Assembly (NCBI GenBank): GCA_029834535.1
Contig: JAQMWT010000393.1
Span: 168,378 to 232,377, forward strand
Direction: 5' to 3'
Origin: Chrysophaeum taylorii
Taxonomy: Eukaryota > Sar > Pelagophyceae > Pelagomonadales > Pelagomonadaceae
Length of the DNA: 64,000 nt
Below the pieces are notes generated by a model. That model did not search any database, was not told where the DNA came from, and saw only the letters and a list, made by a program, of their open reading frames with translations. Of the stretch, positions 30,222 through 40,971 are shown piece after piece (positions within the stretch are counted from its first letter, which is position 1; every line of letters starts with the position of its first letter). Position numbers and translations under genes: made by a program.

Positions 30222-30639
30222 TTAGTGGTGTCCTCCTCCGTGGTGAGCATCGTATTCCTTGAGCGCGGCATCGATCTTGGCTTTCTTGTGAGCAACGTGG
30301 TACCCTGCGACGCGTCGTCGCTCGACGCACAAACCCGAGAGCACGCACTGCCGACGGCGAAGTACTCGATGAAGTAGCCCGTAAAGCCGATGGTAACCAT
30401 CATGCTCACGATCGGCTGGGCCATCCTGGGAGTCTTCTTTTTAAGGTGGAACACACGAAACGCCAAAAATACGCACTTCCCGGGACGGATGTAGGTCTCG
30501 ATGTACCACTTGGAAAAACCCGCGTAGGCCTCGCGGTAGGTCGCGGGCGACACCGCGACCTTCAACGCTGCGCGACAAAACAAAATCACGACGTATCATG
30601 GGATGATGTACCACCTGCTTGGACGGCTGCTACGGACAT
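30222..30639 (-). CDS. Small mitochondrial membrane protein, ATP synthase subunit f-like; four exons
   Basis: Not visible as one ORF. Exons 30639-30615, 30567-30477, 30425-30349 and 30304-30222 join in frame to 91 residues from ATG to TAA. Introns are 47, 51 and 44 nt (30614-30568 GTGGTA..CAG, 30476-30426 GTGCGT..CAG, 30348-30305 GTGCGT..CAG), with phases 1, 2 and 1. The protein has a short N-terminus, an amphipathic YREAYAGFSKWYIETYIRPG, one membrane segment (VSMMVTIGFTGYFIEYFAVG, about 44-63), then a basic stretch and a His-rich end (YDAHHGGGHH). This resembles subunit f of mitochondrial F1Fo ATP synthase in size, single membrane pass and GYxxEY-like motif. The gene model is strong; the functional name is tentative. 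Confidence 0.65.
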
Positions 30640-31381
30640 AATGCGATGATACACCAAGTCAACACGTCGTTTTGTCGTCAAGCAACACTGACACTGCAGG
30701 GGGCGGGGTCCGGTCCGTTCCGTCCGTTGAAGGCGGATCTATCTCTTCCCCCATTTTCCGGGGCAGAACGGCAAAATCCGCTGCGACGACTATGGGCCAG
30801 TAGTATGGCGTCGTCGTCGTCGTGTGGCGGCTGCTACTACCGATGAAGAGGCGTTACCTATTAAGGGGGAAGTCATTTTGCGGGCGGCGCGGTCTACAGA
30901 TGTCGAAGGAAGAGGAGGAGATATACGAATGGACCCACTGGTGCCCCTCGGGGGGGTGACAAAACAGACGTCCTCGTACCCAAAGTGCGCACAGGTGGAG
31001 ACGGTGGCGCCACTTTGAAACAAGGCAAGAACAGAGAAACACAAAAGAAACAGCGAGGAAGGAAAGAAGCCCAGCGGGTTGATTTGAGAGAGAGAAGGCG
31101 CTGCCGTGGGGGGTAGCCGGGAAGTCGCGGACGAGACGCGGCACCATACCTAGTGCTCGGAAGCGTGCGACGAGAAACCGCGTGTAGCTGCTAGTCACAC
31201 GGGTGTGGAGCGTCATGTCGTTCGTGCGAGATCGACAAACGACAAGGCGCAACCCTAGAGTGTTTGTGTACTTTTGATTTGTAGGACAAAAATGGTGGCG
31301 CTCGCGCGCGGGGAAAGAAAGAAAGAAAGAGACGCGCGCGCGTCTTAATCGCGTCGAAGGTACAACCGCCGAAAAAGAACT
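30640..31381. other. Gene-free stretch
   Basis: 5' side of the four-exon gene and 3' side of the PH-like gene. A short open frame at 30770-31018 has no domain. There is a GAAA tract near 31314-31329. No gene supported. Confidence 0.45.
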
Positions 31382-32349
31382 TTAGCGCGACGCGCCCTTT
31401 TCGTCTTTGATTTTCTGCACGAGGACTTTGAAGGCAGCGCTGAGCTTCTTTGCTTCGAGCTCGGTCGGCAATTCAATATCTGCTCGGGGAAAGCGACGTC
31501 TTCGACAAAAAAAGACGCTCTCGTACGTACCGAGTGTTCTTCCGCGCAGGATGAGCGAGAAGGCGCGCTTGGCGACAGCGAGGCCATCGCACGTTTTTCG
31601 AAGGGTCTCGGTGCCCGCCATGCCCTTGGGCCGTTCTGCATCGCCGACTGTATTAGGGTCGAGCTCGGTCGCGTTGCGGACCTCGAGGACCTCCGCGAGG
31701 TCGATCATCGTGTCGGGATTCTGATTCTTTTTCCACCCTATCTTCTTGCCCGAGGCGTCGAGCAGGAGGGTCCGTTTGCGGATGCGACCATCGCGGCAGT
31801 GCTTCTTGATCGGGATGCCCGCCTTGAGATCCTGCTTGAACTGCGCGAGCTCGACGACGATGTCGCGCGGTTTGTCCTTGGGGAGCGGCTTGCTCGGCAC
31901 CTTATCGGCGACCTCGGCCGGTTTGGCCGGCTTGGGTGGCAACTCCGTCGTAGGCACGCCATCCGCAGGCTTTTTCCCGACTTGCTTGATATCGACCCCG
32001 GGCTCGGTCTCGAGGAAGGTCTCGACGGGCGCGGGCGCGACCTTGGTGTCGGCCGCGGCGGCCACCGCGCCAGCCGGCTCAGAAGCAACCGGCGCCGCTT
32101 CCTTTGCGTCGGTCTCGGGCGGCACGGATTGGAAGTCGGCCGGACCTAAGCCTGGGTGCACAATTACGACGACGACGACGTAGAACCGCTCAACACACCT
32201 GCGGCAGTTTTAACCAGTGGCTTGTCGACGTCCACGATTTCGCCATTTTCATCCACGACGGCGATGGACGCCGCCTCGGGCAGTTGCGTGTCCTCGTCGC
32301 CGGCGGCGAGGCAAGTGCACTGGTAAAACCACGAACTAGTGTCGAACAT
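31382..32349 (-). CDS. PH-like domain protein, two short introns
   Basis: Exons 32349-32199, 32151-31531 and 31479-31382 join to 289 residues. Introns are 32198-32152 (47 nt, GTGTGT..CCCAG) and 31530-31480 (51 nt, GTACGT..AGCAG). Removing the second makes LRGRTL run directly into DIELPTELEAKK. The start ATG at 32349 opens MFDTSSWFYQCTCL. The first half is acidic, Ala/Pro-rich and probably disordered. From about residue 155 it follows PH-type lipid- or protein-binding folds (FKQDLKAGIPIKKHC, RKRTLLLDASGKKIGW, MIDLAEVLEVRNAT, AFSLILRGRTLDIEL, and the closing helix LSAAFKVLVQKIKDE). Closest in style are PH domains of PLC-like proteins. It probably acts at membranes. Confidence 0.75.
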
Positions 32350-33112
32350 CTCCTTTTCACGGATGATGGATGATGTCCCGTAGCGTCTCGTTCCCGTGAC
32401 GAGTGCGCTCTGCTCGCCCAGGTACCAATTCAAATGTGTTACCAGTAGGCAAGACCAATCTCTATATTATCTGCAACCTAAATTTTTCCAACGGTAAGCG
32501 ATAAGATGTCGGTCCTTTTTTCATTTCTGGAACAACAAAACACGTCGTGCCAGAGTTGATCGGCGGCGGCCCTTCTTGTAATAATAATAACCGAGGCGAA
32601 TCTTGGGAAGAAGAGTTAAAAAAAAACAAGCTGAGACACGGCGATATAATACTCTGCGCATATCGTCGTGCGATCCGATCCGCGCGCGCTCTCGTGGGTC
32701 TCGCTAACAACGGCCGCGCGGGAGGAAGGGCTGAACGAACGCCCATGGCAATGCCCTAATCACGAGGATCCTGGCTAACGTATGGTACTTCGCGAGGGTA
32801 GGGCGGCGTTGGCGTTAAATAATTATAAATGGGCTAGGTCCATCGGAGACAACGTGGGGGGAAGCGACGTGGCTCTCGCGCAACTGGGAGGGACTTTGTG
32901 AAGGTCGAGTGCGAAGAAAGGGGGGGGGGCGCGCAGGAGTTCACTATGCTGGCAGAGCAGCATCGGCGCGGCTGGCAAGTGCAACCGCAATACAAGACAG
33001 ATATTTTATTTCACCGCTCCCCGGCTCAACGCTCCAAAAAACCCCTCTCTGCTCCTTCCTGGCTTGTAATAATTAGTGCCGCCACGTGTTTTGACGTGTT
33101 TTGAAGGGAGAC
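32350..33112. other. Gene-free stretch between divergent genes
   Basis: No gene, RNA or repeat recognised apart from a short poly-G at about 32921-32929. It contains the upstream regions of the PH-like and F-box-like genes. Confidence 0.45.
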
Positions 33113-34163
33113 ATGACGTCAAGCGAAGAAAAAAAAACTGGCGCTGGTCCACGAGGCGGGGTGGCTCGACGTGCGGGCGTTCCTCGACCCGGTCTCGCTG
33201 GCCATGATGATGGCGTCGGCGTCGTGGTGGATCACGTCGACAAAGGTGCGGCGCGAGATGGAGTGCGAGTCCTGGGAGGCGACGCTCCGGCAGTGGTTCC
33301 CGAGGATGGTGATGATGCGGCGCGATTGGCTCGGGTGGTTGTGCCGGTCGATTATCGCAGGGAGCAGGCCTTTGGAGGTGCTCAACCGCCTGATGCGCAC
33401 CCACGTGCGCGACGCCGGGGTGCGGTTGCTGCCGTTCGTTCGGCGCGACGATCTCGTCGCGGGCGTCGTCGGCGGATGCGCTTTGTATTACTACCTCGAC
33501 GCCCCCCCGCGATGGTCGCCGAATTGCATCGACGTGGTCATGGCGTCACGTCATGGCGTCACCAACGCGGCCGAGCTGCAGCAGCTCCGGCGCGAATGGC
33601 AGCGTCGCATGATCTCGACCGTCTTTCGGGCCGCGCCGACAGACCTCGACGCGATCGAGCTCGACGGCGGCGGCTTTGAGGGCGCGGCGGTTGGCGTCCG
33701 GGACGTGGTCCAGATCGAGTGGTACGTCAAGCGCGTCGGCCGTCCGCGGGTGCGGCACGGCGTGTCGTTCGTCGACCTTTCGCTCCCAGCTTTCCGCTTC
33801 GTCGAGATCGTCGTCGACGATCCGCAACCCAGCGTTCGCCCCGTCCTCGAAAGCTTCGACCTCTCGGTGCGCGCAATCGCGCTCCTCGCCGCACCCACAG
33901 ACCACGAGCCTGCTCGCTTCGACCTCGCCGACGATGTAAAGGCCCATATCGCCGCTCGACGCGTCGAGGTTCGTCGGGGCAACATTGATATACGCACCCG
34001 CGACCGCATCGACAAGTACCGCGCGCGCGGCTTTGTGTTCGACCAAGCCGATCTCACCGCTGTCGACTTTTTTTTTAATGACAACAACCCGCTGGCCTCC
34101 TTACTGCCGCTGAGCTACCCCAACTGTGGACGGCGCGTGCCAGGAAAAAATGCCGTCTCATAA
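33113..34163 (+). CDS. F-box-like protein with a frame break in a poly-A run
   Basis: ATG at 33113 begins MTSSEEKK but is one base out of frame with the long downstream frame (open 33117-34163). A run of nine A at about 33129-33137 lies between; eight would make the two continuous. This may be a sequencing error or a real frameshift. The joined start gives LALVHEAGWLDVRAFLDP then VSLAMMMASASWW, which resembles an F-box, and WEATLRQWFP after it is typical of algal F-box proteins. F-box proteins recruit substrates to SCF ligases through Skp1. The rest (about 300 residues) has no recognised repeat domain. If the break is real, translation could start only at ATG 33204. Confidence 0.55.
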
Positions 34164-34707
34164 AAATATTATTATCCATATTATTTTCTCGCACGCCCTG
34201 TTTTCCTCATCGTCTCACAAAAAAAATCCCTTTTTTGAGTTGCGGCTAACCAGCCAGCCACTTGTACGTATGAAATAAGTGTTGTTGTCGAAATGGAGAG
34301 GACGATGGCCGGTCGGTCTTCCCATGCTGGAAAACTGGCTTCCACAGACAGTAGTACTTCGTGCAATAGTACTATTATGTAAGTAAGTAATTAATTAGCC
34401 ACTTATTACTTCCACAAAGAGGCGAGGCGGATGCGCATGGTGTTACAACAACAAGCCTCCAGAAGCGGGTAGCGAGGGGGAGCATGGTCTTTTTTTGGAC
34501 TTGGGAGCACGGCGGGGATTCGCGGTGCATAGAGGATCCAGAAGGGAGCCGGCGAAGAAAAGAAGAAGCGAGGGGAGCAGTAAACGAAATGGAAAGAATA
34601 GAAATGCGCGGCAGGTAACACGGCACATAGAAGTAGAGAATGTGGAATATAGAATGAAAAGAGAGTTGGGGTGGTGGACGGCACGTCGGGACGCGGGCAC
34701 CAGATGA
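34164..34707. other. Gene-free stretch
   Basis: AT-richer sequence between converging 3' ends. No feature recognised. Confidence 0.45.
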
Positions 34708-36761
34708 TTACAATTCGGCCGCCTGGGTGATCTTCTGGAGCTCCTGCGGCTGGTCGTCCTCGAGGGGAATGAGTTCACCTTCCTCGACGCCGGCGTTCGA
34801 GAGTACGATGGCGCCCTCGGCGCCCTCTTTTTCCTCTTCCTCAGTTTCTTCCTCGACGGCAACAATCTCGTCCGCGTCGGGCAGATTGGCCTCGTCGGTG
34901 AACATGGTCGAGATGTCCCAGGAGTCTTTGCGTTCGGTGATCTTGCGTTGTCGCTGCTGCCGATAGTAAAGCCCGCAGCAGCAACACAGCAGGAGGAGAA
35001 CAACGATGACAACGATGATGATAATGAGAAGGAAGTTGTCGTTGCTGCTCTTTTTTTTGGACCCTCCCGAAGGAATTGTTGGTTGGGATGTGGGCGTCGC
35101 GGTCTCGGTGGGCGCGGACACCGGCGCGATAGTGGGGACGACGGCCACCGTCGGCGCGGGCACCGGCGCGACGGGCGAGGTGCTGAGCGTTGGCTTGGGG
35201 CTCTCCGTTGGTCGCGGCGAAGCCGTGGGCTTGGGCGAAGCCGTGGGCTTGGGCGAAGCCGTGGGCTTGGGCGAAGCCGTGGGCTTGGCGCTCGCCGTAG
35301 GCTTGGGTGAAGCCGTGGGCTTGGGCGAAGCCGTGGGCTTGGGGCTCGCCGTAGGCGCAAAATTTTCGGTAGGCTTGTGGCTTGACGAAGGTTTCGGGCT
35401 GGACGTAGGCGCAGGCGATGCCGTAGGCACCGGGGAATCGGTTGGTTTCGGGCTATCCGTGGGCTTGGGACTTCCTGAAGGAGCGGGCGTCGCAGTGGGC
35501 ATCGGAGTGCCCGTGGGCGATGCGGTCGGCAGGCTGTCGGTCGGCTTTGGGGTGAGGGTAGGCATTGGCGTTGCCGTCGGGGACGTCGACGTCGGAGATA
35601 ACGTTGGGTCCATGGTTCCAGTGGGTGCGGGCGAAGACGTCGGCATCGGCGTACCCGTTGGCGTCATCGTTGGCGCGGACGTTGGGGCGAAGTTCCACGA
35701 CGTGACGTTGGGCGTGACCGTGACGGTGCCGTTCGCGTTGGCGAGGCCGAAGTAGCTCGCCCAGTACGCGATGCGCTCAGCGAGCTCCCCGGACGCAGCG
35801 GCATCGGCCAGCTCGTCGTCGAAGGCATCCGTACACGCGTCGTTCGTCGTAAAATTAAACTCGCCGCACGTATCGATGAGCGCGGTGAAATCGATGGTCG
35901 CCGTCGAACCGTCGTCGAGAAGTCGGCGCCTGCGCCTCGAGAACGTCACGTCGGCGTCCAGAACAAAGTCCGCGCTCTCGATCAGGCTTATCACGTCGCT
36001 CAGGGCGTTTTGGATTACCAACCTAGGAGAGCGGTGAGAGATTACGCAGAAGACGACACAGTCACTCACAATGCGATGTCGTCGGGCTCGAAGAAACCTT
36101 CGCTCGTGTCGGTAATCGTCACCGACGACGAGACGACGACCGCCTGGGTGACTTCAAAGGCGGTCGGCGTGATCGTCGGAGACGCTGCCACGGGTGCCGC
36201 CGTTGGCCCGTCGACACCGACCGACGGCGCCATCGTCGGAAGCGACGAGGACATGATGGTAGGGAGCGGCGTCGGAAGAGGCGAAGGAAACGGCGACGGC
36301 ATGGCGGTTGGCTCCTCGGAAGGTTCCATGGTAGGCGCCTCGGTAGGAACAGAGGGCGAGGAGAACGACATCGAAAACGAAAACTCCGAGGGGCTCAGCT
36401 GCCGTCGCATGAGGTCACCCATGCGTCGCAGCTCCTGCGCGGCCGCTCTTCTTTCGTTACGTTGGAACTGCGGTTCCCAGCTCTGCGGCTTGGAACCCCA
36501 CCAGCTGCGCTCGGGCGTGAACGACACCTCGTCCTCCTCTTCCAGCCGCAGATACCTCGACGCCATCACCTCGTCCATCGTCCGGTGTCCCTCGCCCTTG
36601 ATGGCCCACTCCCCCCGCCGGGCCTGGTCGTGTACCTCATAAAACTCTTCCGCTGACAGCGCCGCCAAAGCTGATCGAGCCCCTCCCTCGAGACCCGCGG
36701 CGCACCTTAGCGCGACGATTACGACCACGGGCCGCATCGCGGCACGCCAATCTCGCCCCAT
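34708..36761 (-). CDS. Type I membrane protein with Pro/Thr-rich repeat stalk, one 47-nt intron
   Basis: Exons 36761-36070 and 36022-34708 join to 668 residues. The intron 36069-36023 (47 nt, GTGAGT..CCTAG) restores EPDDIALLVIQNALSDVI. The N-terminus (GRDWRAAMRPVVVIVAL) is a signal peptide. The ectodomain has a first PT-rich patch, a folded segment with Cys (DTCGEFNFTTNDACTDAF), then a long stalk of PTASPKPTASPKPT repeats (about 345-550). One strong membrane helix at about 561-582 (FLLIIIIVVIVVLLLL) is followed by a Cys cluster and an acidic 86-residue tail. PT/SP stalks like this are common on heterokont and haptophyte surface proteins and are probably heavily O-glycosylated. No adhesion or enzyme domain is recognised. 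Confidence 0.8.
35213..35350 (-). repeat. Tandem 18-nt coding repeats in the PT stalk
   Basis: GAAGCCGTGGGCTTGGGC (complement) recurs about six times, encoding PTASPK units. Near-identity at the DNA level indicates recent expansion. Confidence 0.85.
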
Positions 36762-37150
36762 CTGACCACCAGGCGACCTTCTTGGCCCCCTCTTTGGCGC
36801 ACGCAAGTTTTTTTGAGCGGCTCACGTCTAGGGCCCTCCACAATTTTTCTCTCCAGTACAAATTTTAGCATTTTTGCCAGAAACCAAAAGACTCTACTTG
36901 AACCTACATACGGGCTTTCCTATACATCATCTAGCTGCTATAAAAAACTCCACAGATTAATTTCCACTCATCAGAGGATAAGGAGGTGTTTTACGTATGT
37001 GTGGATCCGTTTCAACTACGGGGCCCCAACCAACCCCTTGTTTGGCCACGGGGGGAGTTATTACAAATGGTAGGCGATTGTCGCAACCACGACGATCAGG
37101 CCTGCGTTCCACCGCTCCATGCATTTCGATATTCCGGGCGTAGCTCATTG

Positions 37151-37192
<42 letters not shown>

Positions 37193-37620
37193 TCCGGGCG
37201 ATCCCTGTGCCGGGCACACGCGCGTCGTCTCGTGATCGCGGTGACTAGTCGCCAACAGCCAGCCCCCCCACTAGGAAACGGGCATTCTTGCAATCTCGCC
37301 GCACAATATTATTGTGCGCATGCACATATCCGGCGCGCGCTCGTTCGCTTGAGCTCGCTGCAGTCCCCCGGCGTGTATTGTTCTCAGTATTTGGGCACGC
37401 AACCCCGAATTCAAAAAAAGGCCAGCTCGCGGGATCGCCAGAAAAAATCAGTGACAGTCGCAACAGGCTGGGTGTCCGTCCGCGGCTTTACTGTATCGCA
37501 GGTATGTTAGTTGGGAGGAAAAGCTGGTCTCCATTCTGTGCGGAGCGATTACGAAGGGCCACGGCGAGAGAGCCGTCAACTACGGCTGACTCGTGGGATT
37601 CTTCCAAGCATGACAGTGGT
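36762..37620. other. Gene-free stretch with CT microsatellite
   Basis: Upstream region of the PT-stalk gene. A (CT)n tract lies at about 37151-37189. No gene recognised. Confidence 0.5.
37151..37189. repeat. CT microsatellite
   Basis: About 19 CT units. Confidence 0.9.
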
Positions 37621-38010
37621 CTAGACCATATTGGGAGTGACTGTAGCCTTGGATAGCTGCGGGCCGGCGGGTCGCTCGAGGTGAACTGCGAGCGCAGCTC
37701 GTAGGTCGTTCGTGTCGACCGAAAGCGACTTTGCGAGCGGCACGACGTCGGTCGTCGTTCGGTGTCGCAGGACCTCGAGCTCGGCGCGCGTCGCCTCGAG
37801 CTCGTCTTCGACGGCAGTCTTTTCCATCTTCAGACGCACCACCTGGCTTGACAACAAGACCGTCAGCGCCGACACGGCAACGTTGAATACATGCTGCCGA
37901 TAGCTGCCGCTCCAGCGCAAGAGACGTGCCAGGCGTCCCTCCTCGGGATGAGCAGCGGTCGACAACCCGCACCGGCGCAACGCGCAGCCGCCGCCACGCA
38001 GGAGCAACAT
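37621..38010 (-). CDS. Small single-pass membrane protein with coiled coil
   Basis: ATG at 38010 gives 129 residues; the frame is open 57 nt upstream without ATG. The N-terminus is Arg/Leu-rich with little acid (MLLLRGGGCALRRCGLSTAA), as in mitochondrial presequences. One hydrophobic helix (VFNVAVSALTVLLSSQVV, about 40-58) is followed by a heptad-type helix (RLKMEKTAVEDELEATRAEL). This pattern occurs in small inner-membrane or assembly proteins. No family is identified. The lack of longer conserved motifs leaves some doubt that it is a real gene. Confidence 0.5.
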   Translation of the reverse strand: MLLLRGGGCALRRCGLSTAAHPEEGRLARLLRWSGSYRQHVFNVAVSALTVLLSSQVVRLKMEKTAVEDELEATRAELEVLRHRTTTDVVPLAKSLSVDTNDLRAALAVHLERPAGPQLSKATVTPNMV

Positions 38011-40749
38011 TCGCGTCGACTTCCTAGCCTTACCCTCCTTGCTCGCATATCGGCGCGATTTCCGCACTAAAACATTCGGCTTAAAAAATTCCGTGTAGCC
38101 TTAGCTACCGGAGAATCACGGTCACCTTGTAACGGTCGCGGCAGGTTGTGTTCACCCGGTCTCGACGGCCGGTCGTACGTCTTAGTGCCTAGGAAGAGGA
38201 AAAGTATGAGGCGTGCGGACATGCAAGCTGAGGCTGGTATCCCTTCACCTGCGAGAGGAATAGGGTCGCTAGCAGGCTTCGCGGCTCTGCCTGCTCGACG
38301 TAAGCGCTCGAATTAGGTACAAGCCAGCGCAGCGGGCGGGAGGACGCCGAGACGAATTACCAGCCATGATCATGATATCCTGCGCAATGAGACGAGGCTC
38401 CACGACAGAGCATGACCTCTTCTACAATCGATGTCCGTACATTCATGCCCTCCGCCGTCGATTAACGCCTATGTCACGTTCCGTTTCACTTCCATCCATA
38501 GCTTCATTGGTGCTCAGTCAGGTGGGACTGTTCTCATGTTTCTGGTTTCGAAACTAGCTTCTGAGCATGGCTCTCGCGCAGTGCCGGTGACTGGGAGTTT
38601 CGCGCGATATCTCACGTCGTTGGTTTCCGGACCGAGGTTCCTCTGAGCTTGGGCGCCCAGCTTGCATAGCGCCCATTTTCGGCGGAACTTTCGCTTAGGG
38701 AAAAACCGTTCGTAAACTAGAATCCAATCGCAACGACTACACTTAAGCTCACACGAGCCAAACTTATCTCACACGATTTCACGATAACATCTTCCTTCAC
38801 TTGGGTCCGCATCAATGGTGCGCGGGCTTTTGTTGTGATTTCACACCTTCCTTCGCGTCTATTTCGGCTCATTGCTGCTACAATGCCCTGCCCACCTTTG
38901 TCTTCGTTGAAAAATTCGCATTTTCTAGAGCTACTGCGGCAGTTTGATCCGTTTTCAAAGAGACGAGAAGGGGTATTGTTTGCATCCTGTTAAGGTGCAT
39001 TGTTCGCAACCTGTTAGCTGTCAAGTGGCAAATGCTAATTGTGTTAGTTCCTGGCGGACGCAAATGGTAGTGAGCTCACTTTTTACCAGCGCACGTTTAC
39101 TCGCGGATTCGGTCATCCTGAATGGCTCGAGTTCTGAATCGTATGTCCCTTTGTTCCATTAGGTGTGCTTTAAATTTCAAGACCAGTGCCTTCGGCGCTG
39201 GATTCATGTTGCAGCGCTGTGTGACGCGCCTGTGGATCGCTTAAAAGGTTACGGCTCATGAAATCGCAGAAGGAGCAGGATTGTAAGGTACCGTGGGCCA
39301 TTACGAAGAGCGAACACTTGAACGGCGCACCTCGCACACCGTTCAGTGCGGAATGCAAAGGCCTAACTGGGGTGGCGACGTGCGCGTGGCGGCGCCTGAG
39401 CACGAGTGGCGACACGAGTGGCGACGCTGCAAACCGAGTGGCAAGTATCAGTACCGAGCGCTCCTCGTCGGACATCCGACCCCCCGGTATCGCAAAAAGC
39501 GCACAACGGAACTGCAGTCTAAGTTTTTGGATATCGCTTTTGCCACACGAACTGAATGCAGTATAGGACTTAGTAGAAGTGAGTTATTGTCGTCGAGCCC
39601 ACTTGGAGCGACTTCTGTGTGTGCGCTCCTCGACGGCCACGCCACCCAAAGAACACCTGGCAAAGTGCGACAAAGTCCAAAGAGTACAAAAAGTGGGTGA
39701 CAGTGTCACAAGTCGAATCGATCTTGGAGCGGAATTCCATTTAGATCCACGAAGTTCCAAGGTTGGTTCCGGCTCTGCCTTCACGAATACCGCCAAACCT
39801 GAGCTGCCCTCAAGAAATGTGGTGCGCCGGACCCAAAACCGTTCAGTGCCAAGGCTCCAAGAAAAAGAAGAAGCTGGCGACGAAGAGGGCGCGATAGTCT
39901 AGAGTTCGAGTTTGGCTCTAGTAGTGAACATAGAGCCTTTTTGAGGCTTTGATGCCAATGCACTGGTCGCGAGGAACCGAGTGGCGATTTCGCCCTTCGC
40001 CGCCCCCTGGCCGCCGCCCGACAGGAGTGGCGAATCACAGAGGCTATCTATCGCCTTTAATTCGCCTCCCAACCCACTAGCTTTGCATTCCACACTGACA
40101 CTATGTCACCGCTGCCCCGTATAGTCCTCGCTGTACGTTTCGTACCGCGGCATCGCGTTGCATTGATCGCGGTAGGCTTCAGTGAGAGATCGATTCCGTG
40201 TCGATGGAGCAGACGAGACCTAACCTGACAATGTCCCTCATTGTTGATCGACGCAGTCATTTACACTGCCGATGTTGATCCACTCCAGAAAAAAGAAATA
40301 AACCGGGCAGTGGACTCGTCTGGTTAATTTGCGTATTCTTTTTATACGATGTTGAGTGGCATGCTGCACCGCATACAATATGGAAAAAAAAAAATAGGCT
40401 TGGCCACTGCGAGGGTCATGGATCCCGTTTGCAGCTTATTTATGAAGTGCAACATCGCATTGCTGTCTCTAGAGCGAGCTTTGTCAGCCGACCCATGCTG
40501 TGCAGTGTTCCACGGTCATGGTCGCCACCGCGGCGAACCTTTGCGAATAAAGTAAGAGTGCTTTGTTTAGCAAGTTATTGTGTAAGAGTGGCCGAATAGC
40601 AGAATTGTCGTACACCGCTTTCACAAGATTTGACCTCAGAATCTGCCCATATACGTTCTCGCCATCTTACTCGCTCCAAGTTCTCGAGTGAGAAGCCCGT
40701 ATGACCAAGCAAGCCTTTCGTGGCTTCTAGACACCACCCGCTGCGTACC
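38011..40749. other. 2.7-kb stretch without a recognisable gene
   Basis: Lower GC than the host genes. Open frames up to 135 codons (for example 39293-39700 plus) have no domain, splice structure or biased codon use that I can see. No transposon motif, tRNA or rRNA recognised. A phrase AGTGGCGACACGAGTGGCGAC near 39406 is a short internal repeat. Confidence 0.4.
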
Positions 40750-40971
40750 TGTATCTATGAGCTCCCCCGTCACTAACACCTCACAAAACTCTTCGTGGCT
40801 GCGCTAAGGGTTGTTCACGAGAATCGGCGGGGCGGTGGGAGGTTGTGCACAGTCAGTGTTTGTATCTATGAGCTCCCCCGTCACTAACACCTCACAAAAC
40901 TCTTCGTGGCTGCGCTAAGGGTTGTTCACGAGAATCGGCGGGGCGGTGGGAGGCTGTGCACAGTCAGTGTT
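40750..40971. repeat. 111-bp tandem duplication
   Basis: Bases 40750-40860 are repeated at 40861-40971 with one difference seen (GAGGTTGTGC versus GAGGCTGTGC). The unit starts TGTATCTATGAGCTCCCC. The second copy contains the 3' end and stop of the hypothetical gene at 40915-41808. Confidence 0.95.

Noticed and set aside
34100-34125. tRNA-like box A (TAGCTCAGCGGC) on the minus strand
   Set aside because: No matching box B at the right distance and no cloverleaf can be drawn.
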